64,000 nucleotides of DNA from Toxotes chatareus (Eukaryota; Chordata; Actinopteri; Toxotidae), in assembly GCA_016801885.1 (NCBI GenBank), contig CM028896.1, positions 16,958,501 to 17,022,500 of the forward strand. Direction: 5' to 3'. The position numbers and the translations under genes are program-made. Below are positions 24,824 to 36,808 of this stretch, piece after piece. Position 1 is the first letter of the stretch. Every line of letters begins with the position of its first letter. Below the pieces are notes generated by a model, which worked only from the letters and a program-made list of their open reading frames with translations, was not told the DNA's origin and searched no databases.

Positions 24824-24854
24824 CTACACTGAGACACTCAGTGTCTCAGTGTAG
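24824..24854. repeat. 31-bp palindrome
   Basis: CTACACTGAGACACT and its exact reverse complement flank a single C at 24839. The arms are perfect over 15 bp, so the site could form a cruciform or a tight RNA hairpin. Confidence 0.95.
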
Positions 24855-25654
24855 GTCCGTCAGGAGACATTTCGTTTCCATGTATATTCACAGAAACCTG
24901 AACATGAACCGAAACAAAGCAAACATTCAAAAACTAAAATGGACGTCGACGTACAGAAACACATGCTTTTATCCAAGGCAGCGCCTCCTCTCCTCTCTAA
25001 CAGAAAACCAAGCAAGAGTTCAGATGTGGTTTCTTTACAATCATAAACCAAAGTCTGAGAGAAGTGAAGTGAACCCCCAACACACATGAGCTCACTGTCA
25101 GATTAATGTTGTCAAGACTGGATTACAAACTAGGCGAAGTGGGCAACTGTACAGGGGCCCCAGACTCTCAGGGCCCCCAGAAGCCTCAGGTTCTCTACAT
25201 ATTATTTGGGTCTACATAAAGTAATTAATTGCACAAAAGGGAAAAAAGGAGTCCTGCGGTCCTGGTCTAGATTTGAGACCATGATTATACCGGTTTATGT
25301 TGTGCTCTGCAAAGCTGCATCCAACATTAATTTATTAACATCAATACATCTGACAGCTGCTGTCTTTAATCGTTTGATTGTTCAGTGAATAAAATGTCAG
25401 AGTACAAATTTATTCCGAAGCACAAATGAACGGATTCCGATTTCTTGTTTTGTCTTGTCGAGTTTACAAATGTTCACATCTGAGAAGCTGATGAGTTACA
25501 CAATTAATCAGTTATCAATAAGTACAGTCTGAGTCAATACGGGCCCCCAGGGAGGTCACTCCGGCCGAGGCTGCACGCGCACAGAGGCCTTAAGGGCCAA
25601 TAATTCATGTTCATCACAAACCGAAGCTGAACCACAACAGCACAGCTGCTGGCA

Positions 25655-25902
25655 ACAGAAACAACAACAGCGACAGAAACAACAACAGCAACAACAACAG
25701 CGACAGAAACAACAACAGCAACAACAACAGCGACAGAAACAACAACAGCGACAGCAACAACAACAGCGACAGAAACAACAACAGCAACAACAACAGCGAC
25801 AGCAACAACAACAGCGACAGAAACAACAACAGCAACAACAACAGCGACAGCAACAACAACAGCGACAGAAACAACAACAACAACAGCAACAGCAACAACA
25901 AC
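25655..25902. repeat. CAA/CAG/GACAG-rich compound repeat
   Basis: About 250 bp built from CAACAACAG, CGACAG and AAACAACAACAG modules that alternate in a higher-order pattern. Long frames run through it on both strands, encoding Leu/Phe/Cys runs on the minus strand, but these are products of repeat periodicity. It begins about 40 bp past the donor of the candidate exon at 25943-26010, so it would be intronic. Confidence 0.93.
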
Positions 25903-25942
25903 GCACCGCTCGCAGCACCGGAAACACGCAGCTGGTACTCAC

Positions 25943-26010
25943 CGAGGCTCGGAGCCTGGGATCACGGCGGGTCCAGGTCCGGTGAACAGGCCCCTCACAG
26001 GTTCGGTCAT
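25943..26010 (-). CDS. Candidate first coding exon of an unidentified gene
   Basis: On the minus strand an ATG in good context (GGGACATGA) opens a frame encoding MTEPVRGLFTGPGPAVIPGS and two more residues, EP, ending in a consensus donor (CG|GTGAGTAC). The exon lies in a CpG-rich block with CCAAT boxes just upstream, the normal setting of a vertebrate housekeeping first exon. Its remaining exons would lie at lower coordinates, and I could not identify them with confidence. I do not recognise the peptide. If the exon at 15237-15289 belongs to the same gene, il1b sits inside one of its introns on the opposite strand. Confidence 0.45.
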
Positions 26011-26330
26011 GTCCCGTCCTCCAGCTCGCGAACCGTCACCGAACTGACCGGTGCGGTGAACCGTGGGTATTTCCTCCGTTATCGGTTTGACCTGCGGCGA
26101 CAAACGAGCGCCGGTATGAGCGTGAACACCTGTGGTCAGTCTCAGGTTGGAATTTCCGCGCTGCACACCTGAACGAGTATGATTGGATGGGACTAGTTTC
26201 AAAGTTGTGAATGAGCCAATCGCTGTAAAGCACACTGCAAACACCTGGTGCCAACCAGCCAATGCAGACACGAGTTCAGTGCTGCCGGAAGTAAAGCTCC
26301 GGTTCAAGTGTTGAGTTTTTAAAGGAGCTG
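26011..26330 (-). promoter_or_regulatory. CpG-rich promoter-like block with CCAAT boxes
   Basis: The block is CpG-dense compared with its surroundings. It carries CCAAT on the minus strand near 26179 and on the plus strand near 26215 and 26259. No TATA box is seen. This fits a minus-strand start, possibly bidirectional. Confidence 0.5.
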
Positions 26331-27480
26331 GATGGAAAACAGAGCAAATATTATCAGCCCGTTTTATAAGATTTAAATGTGAATACGGTTTTTTCTTGGT
26401 TTTACCTGGTCCCAGGTTCTGGATCTGTCTCCCTGATGAGTGTTTTAAGTCTCAACTTGATGTTTGATTTATAGGAAACTGGTAAAATAAATACTGGCAA
26501 ATATTCACAGTTGAGAAGTTGGAGCAAATTCATCTTTTTTCTTGTCATTTTTCCTTCAGATTTCAGTGTTTGAGTCAGTGAACTAATCAGTGGGACTGGT
26601 TGGTTTCTGGGAACCAGAGGAAATAATGAGGTGCATTAAGAAGTACAGCGTGGCATGAAATAGAAATACTCATATAAGCTGCATATACCTTAAATTATTA
26701 CTTGAGTAAATGTACTTAGTTCTGAATCACTCCATTAGAAGCTTTGCTTTATTTATAGTCCAGAAACCACACACACACACACTGTAATCTGAATTTCACA
26801 GCACTCACCAAATTAAATGTCAATCTGTTCTTACGCTTCACAATAGTGGACTTAAAGAAACTCAGCCAATCAGAGACGGTTCAGAGGAAGTTGACTTCTT
26901 CTCATTGGTACAGCCTGCGTGAGTTTGCATGGCGACACCTTAGGCTGCTCCTTGACTGACTACCCACCAACGAGAGATGCTGCGCTCTGCTCTGTAGAGC
27001 TGCTCGACACTGTGGCTGCATAAAGCAGATTACAGAGTGATGTGCATTTAACTTTAAAGAGGCAAAATAGTGCGGGGGTCGAGAGCTGGGGAGAAAATAT
27101 GTCAAAGCATTGGATGTTTCATCTTCTGCTGCCTTGAAAACACATGGAATTTATCTCCTGAGGATCAGACGATGAACAGATTTCAGTTCTGTTTTTCAAC
27201 ACATGCAGCACAAAAATCTTTACAACCCCCTGCCTCCGTTTCAGTGATTGGCTAAGACATAAAAAATCACGTGTCAGTATGTGTGACAGAACTGAGAAAA
27301 TTCCTGTTCCTGTGTTTGTGTGTGTGTGTGTGTGTGCGCGCACATGGAAACAAGCATATGTGACACATACATCACCGCACATTAAGAAGCACATTAGGAA
27401 AGTGGTGTTGATGTGCAGATAATCTCATGTTGAAATCATAAGAAAAATTTAAATCACATCTCTGAAACTGGATCATTGAT

Positions 27481-27483
<3 letters not shown>

Positions 27484-27511
<28 letters not shown>
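27484..27511. repeat. CA microsatellite
   Basis: About fourteen CA units. Confidence 0.95.
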
Positions 27512-27514
<3 letters not shown>

Positions 27515-28989
27515 GAGTGCATGACCAATAGTAAACCTATGTGTGTGTGTGTGTCTCCCTCTGCCGTGCACATTCCCGGCACATGGCAACAGAAGCTAAA
27601 TATAGCCCCAGCAGCCCGGCTTCACAGCGGGATCATGCTTCCTCTCGCTAACGTGGGATCGTTCCCTGCCGCTGTCCCTCTGTCTCTGCTTCATACAAAC
27701 ACGGGTTTCCTCTCGTGCACCTCTCGCCCTCCCTTCCTCCTGAGTTTCTTCCTGATCACCATGTCATTTTTTTTTCCCGCCATCATTCCTCCCTCTGTCC
27801 ACATGCACCTTTACCCCTCTGGATTTCAGCTGCAGCTAATCTGTCACAGCCTCATGAAAGCCTGGGTTGTTTAGTCTTGGTCGCTGTAAAATGACGGACA
27901 GCTGTGTGAATGCCACAGAAACGTGTAATTTATGTTTGAAAAAATAAAATCAACAGCACGTAAAAATCAAACAGCAGCGGGTGCAGTCAAGCTAGTTACA
28001 GCTAGCTGGTGCAATAGCTACAGCTACAGCTAATTTACCCACTTCTTCACCTTAGACAGACCTTAAATTGTGCAGCAGCTAATTCAAGTTACAATGATCT
28101 GCAGCCTCTGACTCCAGAGATAATCACATGATCTGAAACAGTTAATCTACCTTTAAAATCACATCTTTAAATGTATTTAATTAAAGGCGTGTTTGTATAG
28201 AAAGAATCCGCGTACAGGACAGACTACCCGCTCACCTCACAGTGATGATTGAAGTACAGTGAGAAAGAGCCTGCTTTAAAATTAGCTGCACCTCAGCCCA
28301 TTGCACAGATAATACATCTGGAATAATAATCGAATGATGTAATCTACACACAGCGTGTGGAATAAGAAAAGTTTGATACTCTCACTAAATTTAGCAGAAA
28401 ATATTTAAAATGTCGAAGCAAGATTTTTATTTGTATTTTTTTTTTGTTTCTTTGAATTATTACTTAAATTACTTACATTAGGGATGTGAGTACTTCTTCC
28501 ACCACTGTGTGAGGGTCTGACACTCTCATACTAACATTCATACTCACGCTCAGTGGGTTTGGATCTGAGTGATTCTAGCGTGATAGTAATGGACTGCAGG
28601 AGCATGTGGTATAATCCTGGCTTGGTTTGGCACACTGCCTAGTGAGGTATTACATTGCTCACAGGCTGCATTAGTCCCACTGTTCACATGTGCATGCTTG
28701 CACACATTACTGCTGCACTGCCCGGGAGGTGAGCGTGGAATGAGAGTGGTGATGAGAGGTCACTGGGGACATGCAGCTTTCCGTCCGTCCATCCTCTCTC
28801 GGAGATGAACGAATTTACAGCGTAGAAATGTGCATGGAGACTTTGCAAAGTGATAACAGATCTGTTGAGAACTTCTGCTGGCCTGGAGAGGGAAAAAGCT
28901 AAAGCTAATTATGGGTATCTTATAGCTTTGGTGTAGAAGTGGAGCTACAGTTACCTCCTCCATCACTGGGCTGCAGTGTAGTACTTGGA

Positions 28990-29200
28990 ATGTCTGGACA
29001 CCGGCTTAGAAACTAAGTACATTTACTCAGTACTATTTTAAGGTACTTGTACTTGAGTACATTCATTTTATGCAGCATTATACTTCTCTTATACTCTTTC
29101 TCATGTATGACACACCTGTTTTATGTTACTTTACACCTGTGCTCTACATTTCAGAGGGAAATTTTACACTTTATTCTATGCATGTCAGTGCCCTAGATAA
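28990..29200 (+). repeat. Interspersed fish repeat (AGTACTTGAGTAAA family), copy 2
   Basis: Reads AAGTACATTTACTCAGTACT, then GTACTTGTACTTGAGTAC, ATTTTATGCAGCATTATACT and CATTTCAGAGGGAAATTTTA in order, the fullest copy of the start of this family in the window. Confidence 0.65.
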
Positions 29201-31149
29201 TATGGAACTGAAACAAGCACAAGAGAGAAGCAGAAAAAGGTGAACACGTCAGGGATCTTTCACACTCTCCTTGTTATACACACTGATACCAAAGACTTTC
29301 CTCAGCCATAAAGTTATCAGAGCCTAAAACATCAACATGAACAAAGGTTATCATAACATACAGCAAATCCCTAATCCACAGTGTAGGAGCTTTAGAGTCT
29401 TTCCATCTGAACAAACTTTATCACCTGTCAACCAGCGTGGCAAAGGACAAAACTTGTTTTTACTGTTTTTTTTATAGTTATTGTTATTTGAAATAAGATT
29501 TTGTGTCACTGCAGTAAATCAGGCTGAGGAGATGTAAGTGACCTGGGTTCATGATGAGCACAGTCAGAGCAGCAGAAGGTGAGGTCTGATGCAACACTGG
29601 GATCAGTTTGCAGAGCTGCTCTTTCATCCAGAGGACAGTGTAGTACAGTGCTGGCAGATACGAGCAAAAAATGCTAATGTGTGAATGTGTAAAAATAGAT
29701 GTGAATAATTTGTGAATTGAACTGCGCACAAAATCTGTGGTTGCATAACACATTTTGCAAATGTGTAAAGTAGGGTATCAACAACTCTACCCACCAGCCA
29801 CACTGTTCTACATGTGACAGTTTTAAGACGTGGATGTCACGAGGGACTGGTTTTGAGGCTTTCCAGTGCGGAACAAAGTGCTTTTTACTGGTACTGTTAC
29901 TGTTCTATCAGCAGCAGAACTTGCCTTTGAGCAGCTTTGTTCCTGTGCTTTAATCCTGCAGTGATTGATTTATTTGATTTTTTTTCGGCAACTTGGGTGC
30001 AGCCAATGACATAAAGATGTCACGGTGAACATGTTGGCAAACAGTTGCTCACTCAGCAGTTACAGAGCAACATGATCCTTCATGTGCAGTGGTGTTAGAG
30101 TCCACCTGATGAATCTAAGCTCAGGGTTCCTTCTCTTTTGGCTCTGTATTTGGTCTCTCTGGCTCTTTAGCTGTGAAATGCTGCTCTATGTTCACCAGCT
30201 GCTCTCTGACTGAGTGTGTCTGCTGTTTGCTGCTGAGCAGGTAGTGTACACTGTTTTTTTTTTCAGAACTCTTTCTCTGAAAACAGCTGCTGTTGTGGCT
30301 GGAAACGAGGTTGATGATTATTTTTATGGGTCATAAAAACAATGAGCTGAGAGAAGCTAAAATGCAGCATTATGAGAGATTCCTCTGTGGATTCATCACT
30401 AACAAACACCTGTTTCATTTCATGCAGTCAGCTCTGTGAGGCTGAACTTAGACACCAGATGTGACCTCCAGGAGGCGCTGGAGGAAAAGTCAGCTGATCC
30501 CTGGAGTCAGCAGGATTCATCCTCTGTAGACCATGTGTATCTCTAACAAATAAAGCAGCTTGTTGAATTCAGTTGCCTGTTGGAGGAGGAAACACTACAG
30601 GTTGCCAGTTTTCCATGGCACAGTAACAAAGCAGTCAAATTCAGGCAGCAGCCAAAACGGACTGCAGATAAACCACTGTTCATAGATGCTAAGTTCATGA
30701 AGTTTTCTTTACTTGCTTTTTTCAAATATCTAATGTCATACAGAGGTTTTCAAAGTGTAAAGAGAGGGAGACCTGAAGCTGGAGAGGAGCAACGAGTCCA
30801 AAATCAAACTCCATCATGGAGACAAATCTGAACACACAGACATAATACACACGTTCTTAGATCCAGTGTGACTGACCTTTCCCAAGGATGTCATTATCTC
30901 CAACGTCCATCCGCAAAAACACGTCCATAAATCCACTTAGAAATGAATAAAAGATGCTCCTTATAACAGAACTTGCCTTAGAACTACCGAGTTTTTAGAT
31001 TTTCTTCAGTATCAAAGTTATCGAGTGACAGTTGTCTGCACATTCATGAGCACACCACAAAAAATAACTACTTAAAGCTCATTCTGCATTTAGACTTTAG
31101 ACTGTGTTACACTGGTAAAGTAGGCTAAAGAATATGGGCTAAAAACACT

Positions 31150-31150
31150 A

Positions 31151-31182
<32 letters not shown>

Positions 31183-31183
31183 A
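31150..31183. repeat. Poly(A) tract
   Basis: Thirty-four bases of A with a single G. It could mark the tail of an old retroposed copy, but no source gene is recognisable upstream. Confidence 0.9.
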
Positions 31184-32929
31184 CAGGTGTTAAAGTTGTG
31201 GCTCACAGCTTAACTCACTGACTCAAAGGCAACTTTAAACTTCCTGTTTACATCCCCCAAAGCTTTATGGGAACTGTAGTTCCAAAACAGAGAGCATGAA
31301 AATCTCCTAAACTGAACTGAGATGAAGAATAAGAACAGTGTTAGAACATTTTAGCCATGCTAGCAGTATGACTAACCTGAGGGGTTAAAATAAAAGCAAA
31401 ATGCAACAAGGTGCAATGGACACAGACTAAATGTAGTAAATTATGAGACTCATCACTTCCTGTGAAGAGAGAAAAACATCAGATGTGTGTGGAGTGATGA
31501 GGAGGCTGAACCTTCCTCACATTAACACTTGACGTGTTAACATAAATGTCCGATTTCCATCATGTCCTCCCTGTTTCCATCGTCTGAGCTTTGACTGCAA
31601 CTCATCAGCTGTGGTTTAACGGCAGCAGCTGAAGCCCACCAGCTGTTTACCTCCATCAGCTAAACTCTTCTCTGGAAATCCAGTTAAAGTTTGCTCTACG
31701 TTTGGATGAAAACAATGAAACTTTCAAACCCCAGAACTTTCACATGAAATAGAGACAGAAAAGCACAGAGAAAAAAGAGCAAACTGCAGCAAATAAAACG
31801 ACATGTGCCAGAGCGGTTTTTCATGGAGTGCAGAGGAAGATGATCGAGATGAAATGTGGAGAATAGAAACATCCACTGTGAGATGAGAGACTTGTGTCAG
31901 ATTAAATCGTTCCTGTTCTTCTCATTCTTTGACCATAACAGACAAAACCTAACTCATCATGACATGAAGGATAAGAAGACAGAGCAGAGTAATGAGGAGG
32001 CGTAATGTATGCAGATACATGTAGGTCAAAAACTCCTGCCAGCAGCCTTCTACGAGCCGATCTTCTATTCTGGACAAAGCTTTGCTACAGGACGATGTGA
32101 TCACTGAGACGCGCTCTGTGGAATAATGACGCCATCATCACTTCACTGAACGAGTGAGGGAGTTATGGGTAAAGCTTATTATAAACCAGAGTTATCTCAC
32201 TGTGATTTCTGAGCAGCTTTAAGATCAGTGGAGATGCTGGAATCCTCAGAAAGTGTGATTCACACTGAATCTGAAGACATCATGAATCATGTCTGTGTGT
32301 TCAGGTTTGAGTTCTGACCCGGATTTTTGACACACAGTGAGGCAGTCGGACTCTCGGGGGTTTAAAGCAGCCTACCTCATTCGCCAGTGCTGCTGGAACT
32401 GTGCATCACCTGCATGTACCTGTCTCCTCCACCGGCGCAGGGTCTTTGCCTCACGTGTCTCCCTCAGTGCATCAGAGATGGTTTTTGATCAGTTCAGCTA
32501 CTTTTCTTTGAAAAAAAAAACAAAAGTTTGGTTATTCTCCAGAGGTTTAAACAGCAAGGGAGGAGTGGGTGAGGAGAGGGTGAGGAGTGGGTGAGGTGCT
32601 GTCTATCTGTTCATATAAGTGAGGATGATTGGACCTCTTTGTGTCAGTCCCATCTGGAAACACTGCTCTCCGTACCGTGTTCACCCCTCTGGCATTTCGT
32701 TGTCATGGTCATCATCATTTCTTTTAATGAAGCGTTAGTGGACAGCGACCGTGTGATGGAGCTTTTAAGGAACCACAGAAACAACCAGGGACTAATGAAG
32801 GAGCCACCTCTCACCACCACATCTGTTCTGGCTGAGTGTGTAGTACCTGCACACAACTGACTGTGTGTCTACAGGAGGATCTTGTGTGCACCACGTGAGC
32901 AGATCTCAGCACAATCAAACTGTTGTGCA

Positions 32930-33080
32930 TCCGTGTCCCCCAGGCAATGAGGTCCTAATGGCACAGCTGACTCCTGGGCCAGGAATGTCAAGTCTGTGGA
33001 GGCCTCCCACATTAAAATAGCCAGCGTGCCCTGTCAGCAGGCCCTTACAGCGGACGCACGGCCGCCTAACAGCTGCCAGA
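32930..33080. promoter_or_regulatory. Candidate conserved noncoding element
   Basis: A compositionally even, non-repetitive block with two CAGCTG E-boxes, CTAATGG and CATTAAAATAG in a gene-free region. This is suspicion from texture only; conservation cannot be tested here. Confidence 0.2.
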
Positions 33081-34429
33081 CTCTCAGAGCTACTGAGTGA
33101 GCGGGGGGTATGGAGGAGAACCAGGCTTCAACAACAGGAGAGCAGATCAGCGCGGGGAGGGGGAGACGAGGGAATCAAATTACCCTCAAGTCTCTTCAAC
33201 CCCCCCACCCACCCCCACCTCTTCACACCAGAGTCAGAAAGTAAGCTCAGCTGTATATTTCTATATTTCCACACAACACATCCACGTCGCAGGCGGACTG
33301 GGGGACGAGGGAGCTCTGGAGTGCAGACTGACCACGGTTAAAACTCCGTGTCCTTTCATGAACAGGCTCTCGTTGTGTGGAGCCGTTTCCTGCGTAGTCT
33401 TTATTAAGTTGAGCGACAGCTGCTGCGTCACACCAAGCTGTGTATGTATGTGTGGGAGGAGAGCAACTGTAAAGCATATGCTCCTCATACCCTACTGCAA
33501 CCACCACCTGATAGTCCAGTCCCATCAGGGCTGCGACTCGTGATCATTTTCTGGATGAATCAGTAAATCTGTCTTCTGTAAATTAGCAGATTTTTCCCAC
33601 AGCCAGCGGCCATGTCTTCATATTCCATGTCTTATCCAATCGTCAGTCCAAAACCCCAGTGCAGTGGAATTTACCCCGGCAGAGGGAGCAACAGGCGCCA
33701 CAGAATCCCCAGGTTCGCTACGAATCATTCAGGTCTTTGAAATTTACTTGATAAGAAATTTGTTTGAAATATTTCGGGCCCTCCGTCCTCAGCCTCAGAG
33801 ACCCTGAGTGAAAATACCTGAACAGTTTGTATTGTGTAGTGTGCGTCCAGTGATGAACACACAAAACCTACATCAACAATTATTTTCTTTAAAAACTGAT
33901 TGTTAAATGTATAAAATCTCAGAAAATATCAAATAATGCAAATCACCATTCCCTGAGGTTAACCTGCTCAGGTCGTGTGTGTTTTCTCACCAAGTTAAAA
34001 AAAAACAAAAAACACAAAGGTGTCGAGTTTACTGTCACAGAAAACTGAGAAGCTAACAAATATTCACATTTCAGAAAGTGGAATAAGTGAATTTTTGGCA
34101 TTTTGCTTTAAAAAAAGACTCATATAACCGATCGATTACCAAATATGTGCCAATTTGACAACTTGGAGTACTGGTTGGTTCCTGGGTGTCTGCAGATATA
34201 ATGACACTGACATGCACCATGAGGTTCAGCAGGCTCAGAAAACGTTTGACATTTTTGCTTAAGAAATGACTTCAATTATTAATCAATTAGCAATTTTCTT
34301 AATTAATCGGCTGGTGCGTAAAAAGATTGAAATGATAACCAAACTGCTGTTCGCGGTTTCCTCGAGCCCACTTATTTCCTGTCACTCACGACAAAGGAAA
34401 GAAGCAAATCTCACATCTGAGAAGCTGAA

Positions 34430-34640
34430 AACAGAAATTTGGCCGAAACTTTTGTTACTTTTAGATTTCAAACTCTCGCTTTCAAAGTATTCAGCACTGA
34501 TCAGTTTATAAAATATGATGCATTGATACAGTGGTTAAAATTAGCCCCACTTCCATTAACTACAACATTAGCACAAGTTAATACATCAATAATAATAATC
34601 CAATAACACAATAATATAACACTGACAGGGATCAGTGTTA
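34430..34640. repeat. Interspersed fish repeat, copy 3 (distal part)
   Basis: Shares the ordered blocks GATCAGTTTATAAA, ATTAGC-CCAC and CAATAATAATAATCCA with 38435-38570. Confidence 0.55.
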
Positions 34641-35399
34641 ATCCTGCTGCACTTTCAGCTGCTGATTATCTGTGAATCAGCTTTTCATCTCAGCCCTTCA
34701 TCAGTTTACTTCAGGTTTAGGAAAATGGGCAACATTACATGAGTTGAACATTTCCAGCCTCTTAAACGAGAGGATTTACTTGTTTCCTTTGTCTCTGTCT
34801 CTGATGGTGAAGCACTTTCACTGCTTTCTGACGCTTGATTGACCAAACGATTCATTGATAATGAAAATCACTGAGTTGCAGCCCCAGACCCATTCAGGAT
34901 GTGTGTTTTTTTTTTTTTTTAATCCTCACACTGACCTCTAAAGTGAACGCACAATAATCCTGGTCTGGATTTGATATTGGTGGATTTCCCAGTAAAGGTT
35001 TCTCTGCACATCACGCAACTTCAGACGAATAGCAGCCAGAAATGATCTGAGATTTAAAGAGACAGAAAAATAGAAAAATAAAAGACACTCATCAGAATAA
35101 CTGAAAATGAAAATAATCCTATTTCTTTAGCTCCTTCCTATTTACATCGCGTATATTAAGCTGCAGAACATATATGATAAAATATATACGAATACAGAGA
35201 TTTAAAAATGTCCAGTCACAACATTGGTTATTGCATTTGAAGTAGTTTTAATTAAGGAAGTGTTATACTTTCACTCTAGGTAAAACAAAATGAAAAATAA
35301 TCTGGAGGTTTGAGTCACAACTTTGTTTTAAGAAATTAACCTTTTCTTTTATTTTTAGTCTTGAAATTCTTTTTACACAATACATTTTAATTTATAAGT

Positions 35400-36808
35400 A
35401 TTTCAAAATATCTTTTGCTGGTTTGTTCGGTAATATCTTTCCTATAAGTAGAATCTCATTTCAATATAGTTCTCTTTTGAAAAAACAAAAAGAAAACATC
35501 CATCGATGCGTTTTTGTCCAGGGTCTTCACGTGTCGGAAGATGTTGTCAGTTACGTCAGAAAATGGCCTGTGGCTGGTAAAGATGGACGTCTGTCCAGCT
35601 CTCACCACGACAGAGAGGCTGATGGCAAAACTCATCACTGATGCTCTGCGGTCCGGCAGAGCCAAAAGATCACAGAAGCTCCGCTGTGTCTGATGCTCTC
35701 GTCCAACTGCCAGATATTTGGACCCTTGTAGCGGCATGTGGGAGCACATAAGCATCGTTAAAAGTCCCATATATATCTGTATGTTGTCCCTGGTGGAGTG
35801 GGCCCCCGCATGATGAACACAAAAGACAGTCCTGTCCCACCCGTCCCCCCCCGTGTTGGCTTTCCGAAGCAGCCGTTCTCAAACACCAGGGATGCTCTGG
35901 TGTCAGGAAACAGGCGGCTCTCCCTCCCTGAAGGTGAATCTTACTGAAAACAATGTAAATTGTGTTTTGAAAATATTGCCAAGATTGTATGTATAACATA
36001 AAACCCAGCTGATCCGCACTGTAATTGACTACTGGAGTCAAATCTTTAATTTAGTCCACGAGGCCCTTGTTGTTTGGGCTTACAGATAATCCCTTCAGTT
36101 ACTTCCCCTAACATTTTGGGTAATCTTTTCAATTAACGGCCTGCTGCTGCTGCTCAGCTCCATGTTGTTTGACAGCTCTTCACCTGCTGACATATCTAAC
36201 ACAAAACATCCACAGAGTGACAGCGGCTTTCTGTACATTCCTCTCAGGTTCATCTGACCGACTTACAGGAATCCCACAAACTGCTCCACTGAGGAGAGAC
36301 CTGGACTGGAACAGGAAAACAATGGATGCTAGTTCTCTCCTTGAAGTGACCAAGGAAAACATCTTAAACAGGTTGACTCCTCACTCTTTAAATATAAACT
36401 GTCTCAAATAGGAAAGCATTCATTGGCTTCATTTCTAGTTATAAAAACCAATTTGCTGGTTTCAGAAGGTTCTCTCTCTCTTTTTTCGTTTTTACAGTAA
36501 AGCACTCTCTTTTTTTTTTTAGCCAATGAGATTTATCTCATTTACACATTTAGTCCACTTTTTTTTTCCACTTTCAGAGATTCACACAACCACTCCAACC
36601 CTCAACCCTACAAACTTTAGGATAATACACCAATAATTCCCTGCACATGTACTTTTTTTTACGCCACGATACTTTAGTAGGCTATTACAGCACGATTTGT
36701 CATGCACTTTACCATAATCTGTCTTTTTTCTTTTTTTTTTTTTGCAAAATACCCCTATATTGCAGATCTGTCATGTAACTGGTCTAAGAGCTGTTTGACT
36801 GGGTTTTC
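35400..36808 (-). other. purb: Probable purb 3' UTR
   Basis: Mammalian PURB is a single-exon gene with a very long 3' UTR. The stretch downstream of the purb stop has no splice-supported frames, but between about 35510 and 35900 it is non-repetitive and evenly composed, unlike the AT-rich DNA around it. The minus-strand frames there are most simply chance. The end of the transcript is not determined. Confidence 0.4.

Larger units (their letters stand above)
23840..25620. other. Intergenic or intronic DNA after il1b
   Basis: AT-rich, without supportable coding exons. It contains a short copy of the AGTACTTGAGTAAATG repeat near 24402-24450, two striking inverted repeats (24571-24600 and 24824-24854) and nothing else recognisable. 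If the candidate gene starting at 26010 is real, this would be its intron 1. Confidence 0.5.
26331..35400. other. Gene desert between the 26-kb promoter and purb
   Basis: I find no supportable coding exons. Contents are CA/GT microsatellites (27314-27340, 27484-27511), a long A-run (31150-31183), interspersed fish repeat copies (about 28990-29200 and 34430-34640), and two GC-richer patches at about 32930-33080 and 33590-33720 that could be conserved noncoding elements. Open frames here are short and lack splice context. Confidence 0.6.

Noticed and set aside
25614..25942. Leu/Phe/Cys-repeat proteins of 95-128 residues
   Set aside because: Pure products of the trinucleotide repeat, with the frame running across a consensus splice donor.
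27476..27874. 132-residue plus-strand frame after a CA repeat
   Set aside because: It starts within the microsatellite region, is low-complexity and lacks splice or family support.
33097..33543. 148-residue frame at 33 kb
   Set aside because: It begins at a non-ATG codon, has biased low-complexity composition and no convincing exon boundaries.
35456..36041. Minus-strand frames of 104 and 123 residues downstream of purb
   Set aside because: They overlap in different frames and lie where a long purb 3' UTR is expected; no domain was recognised.
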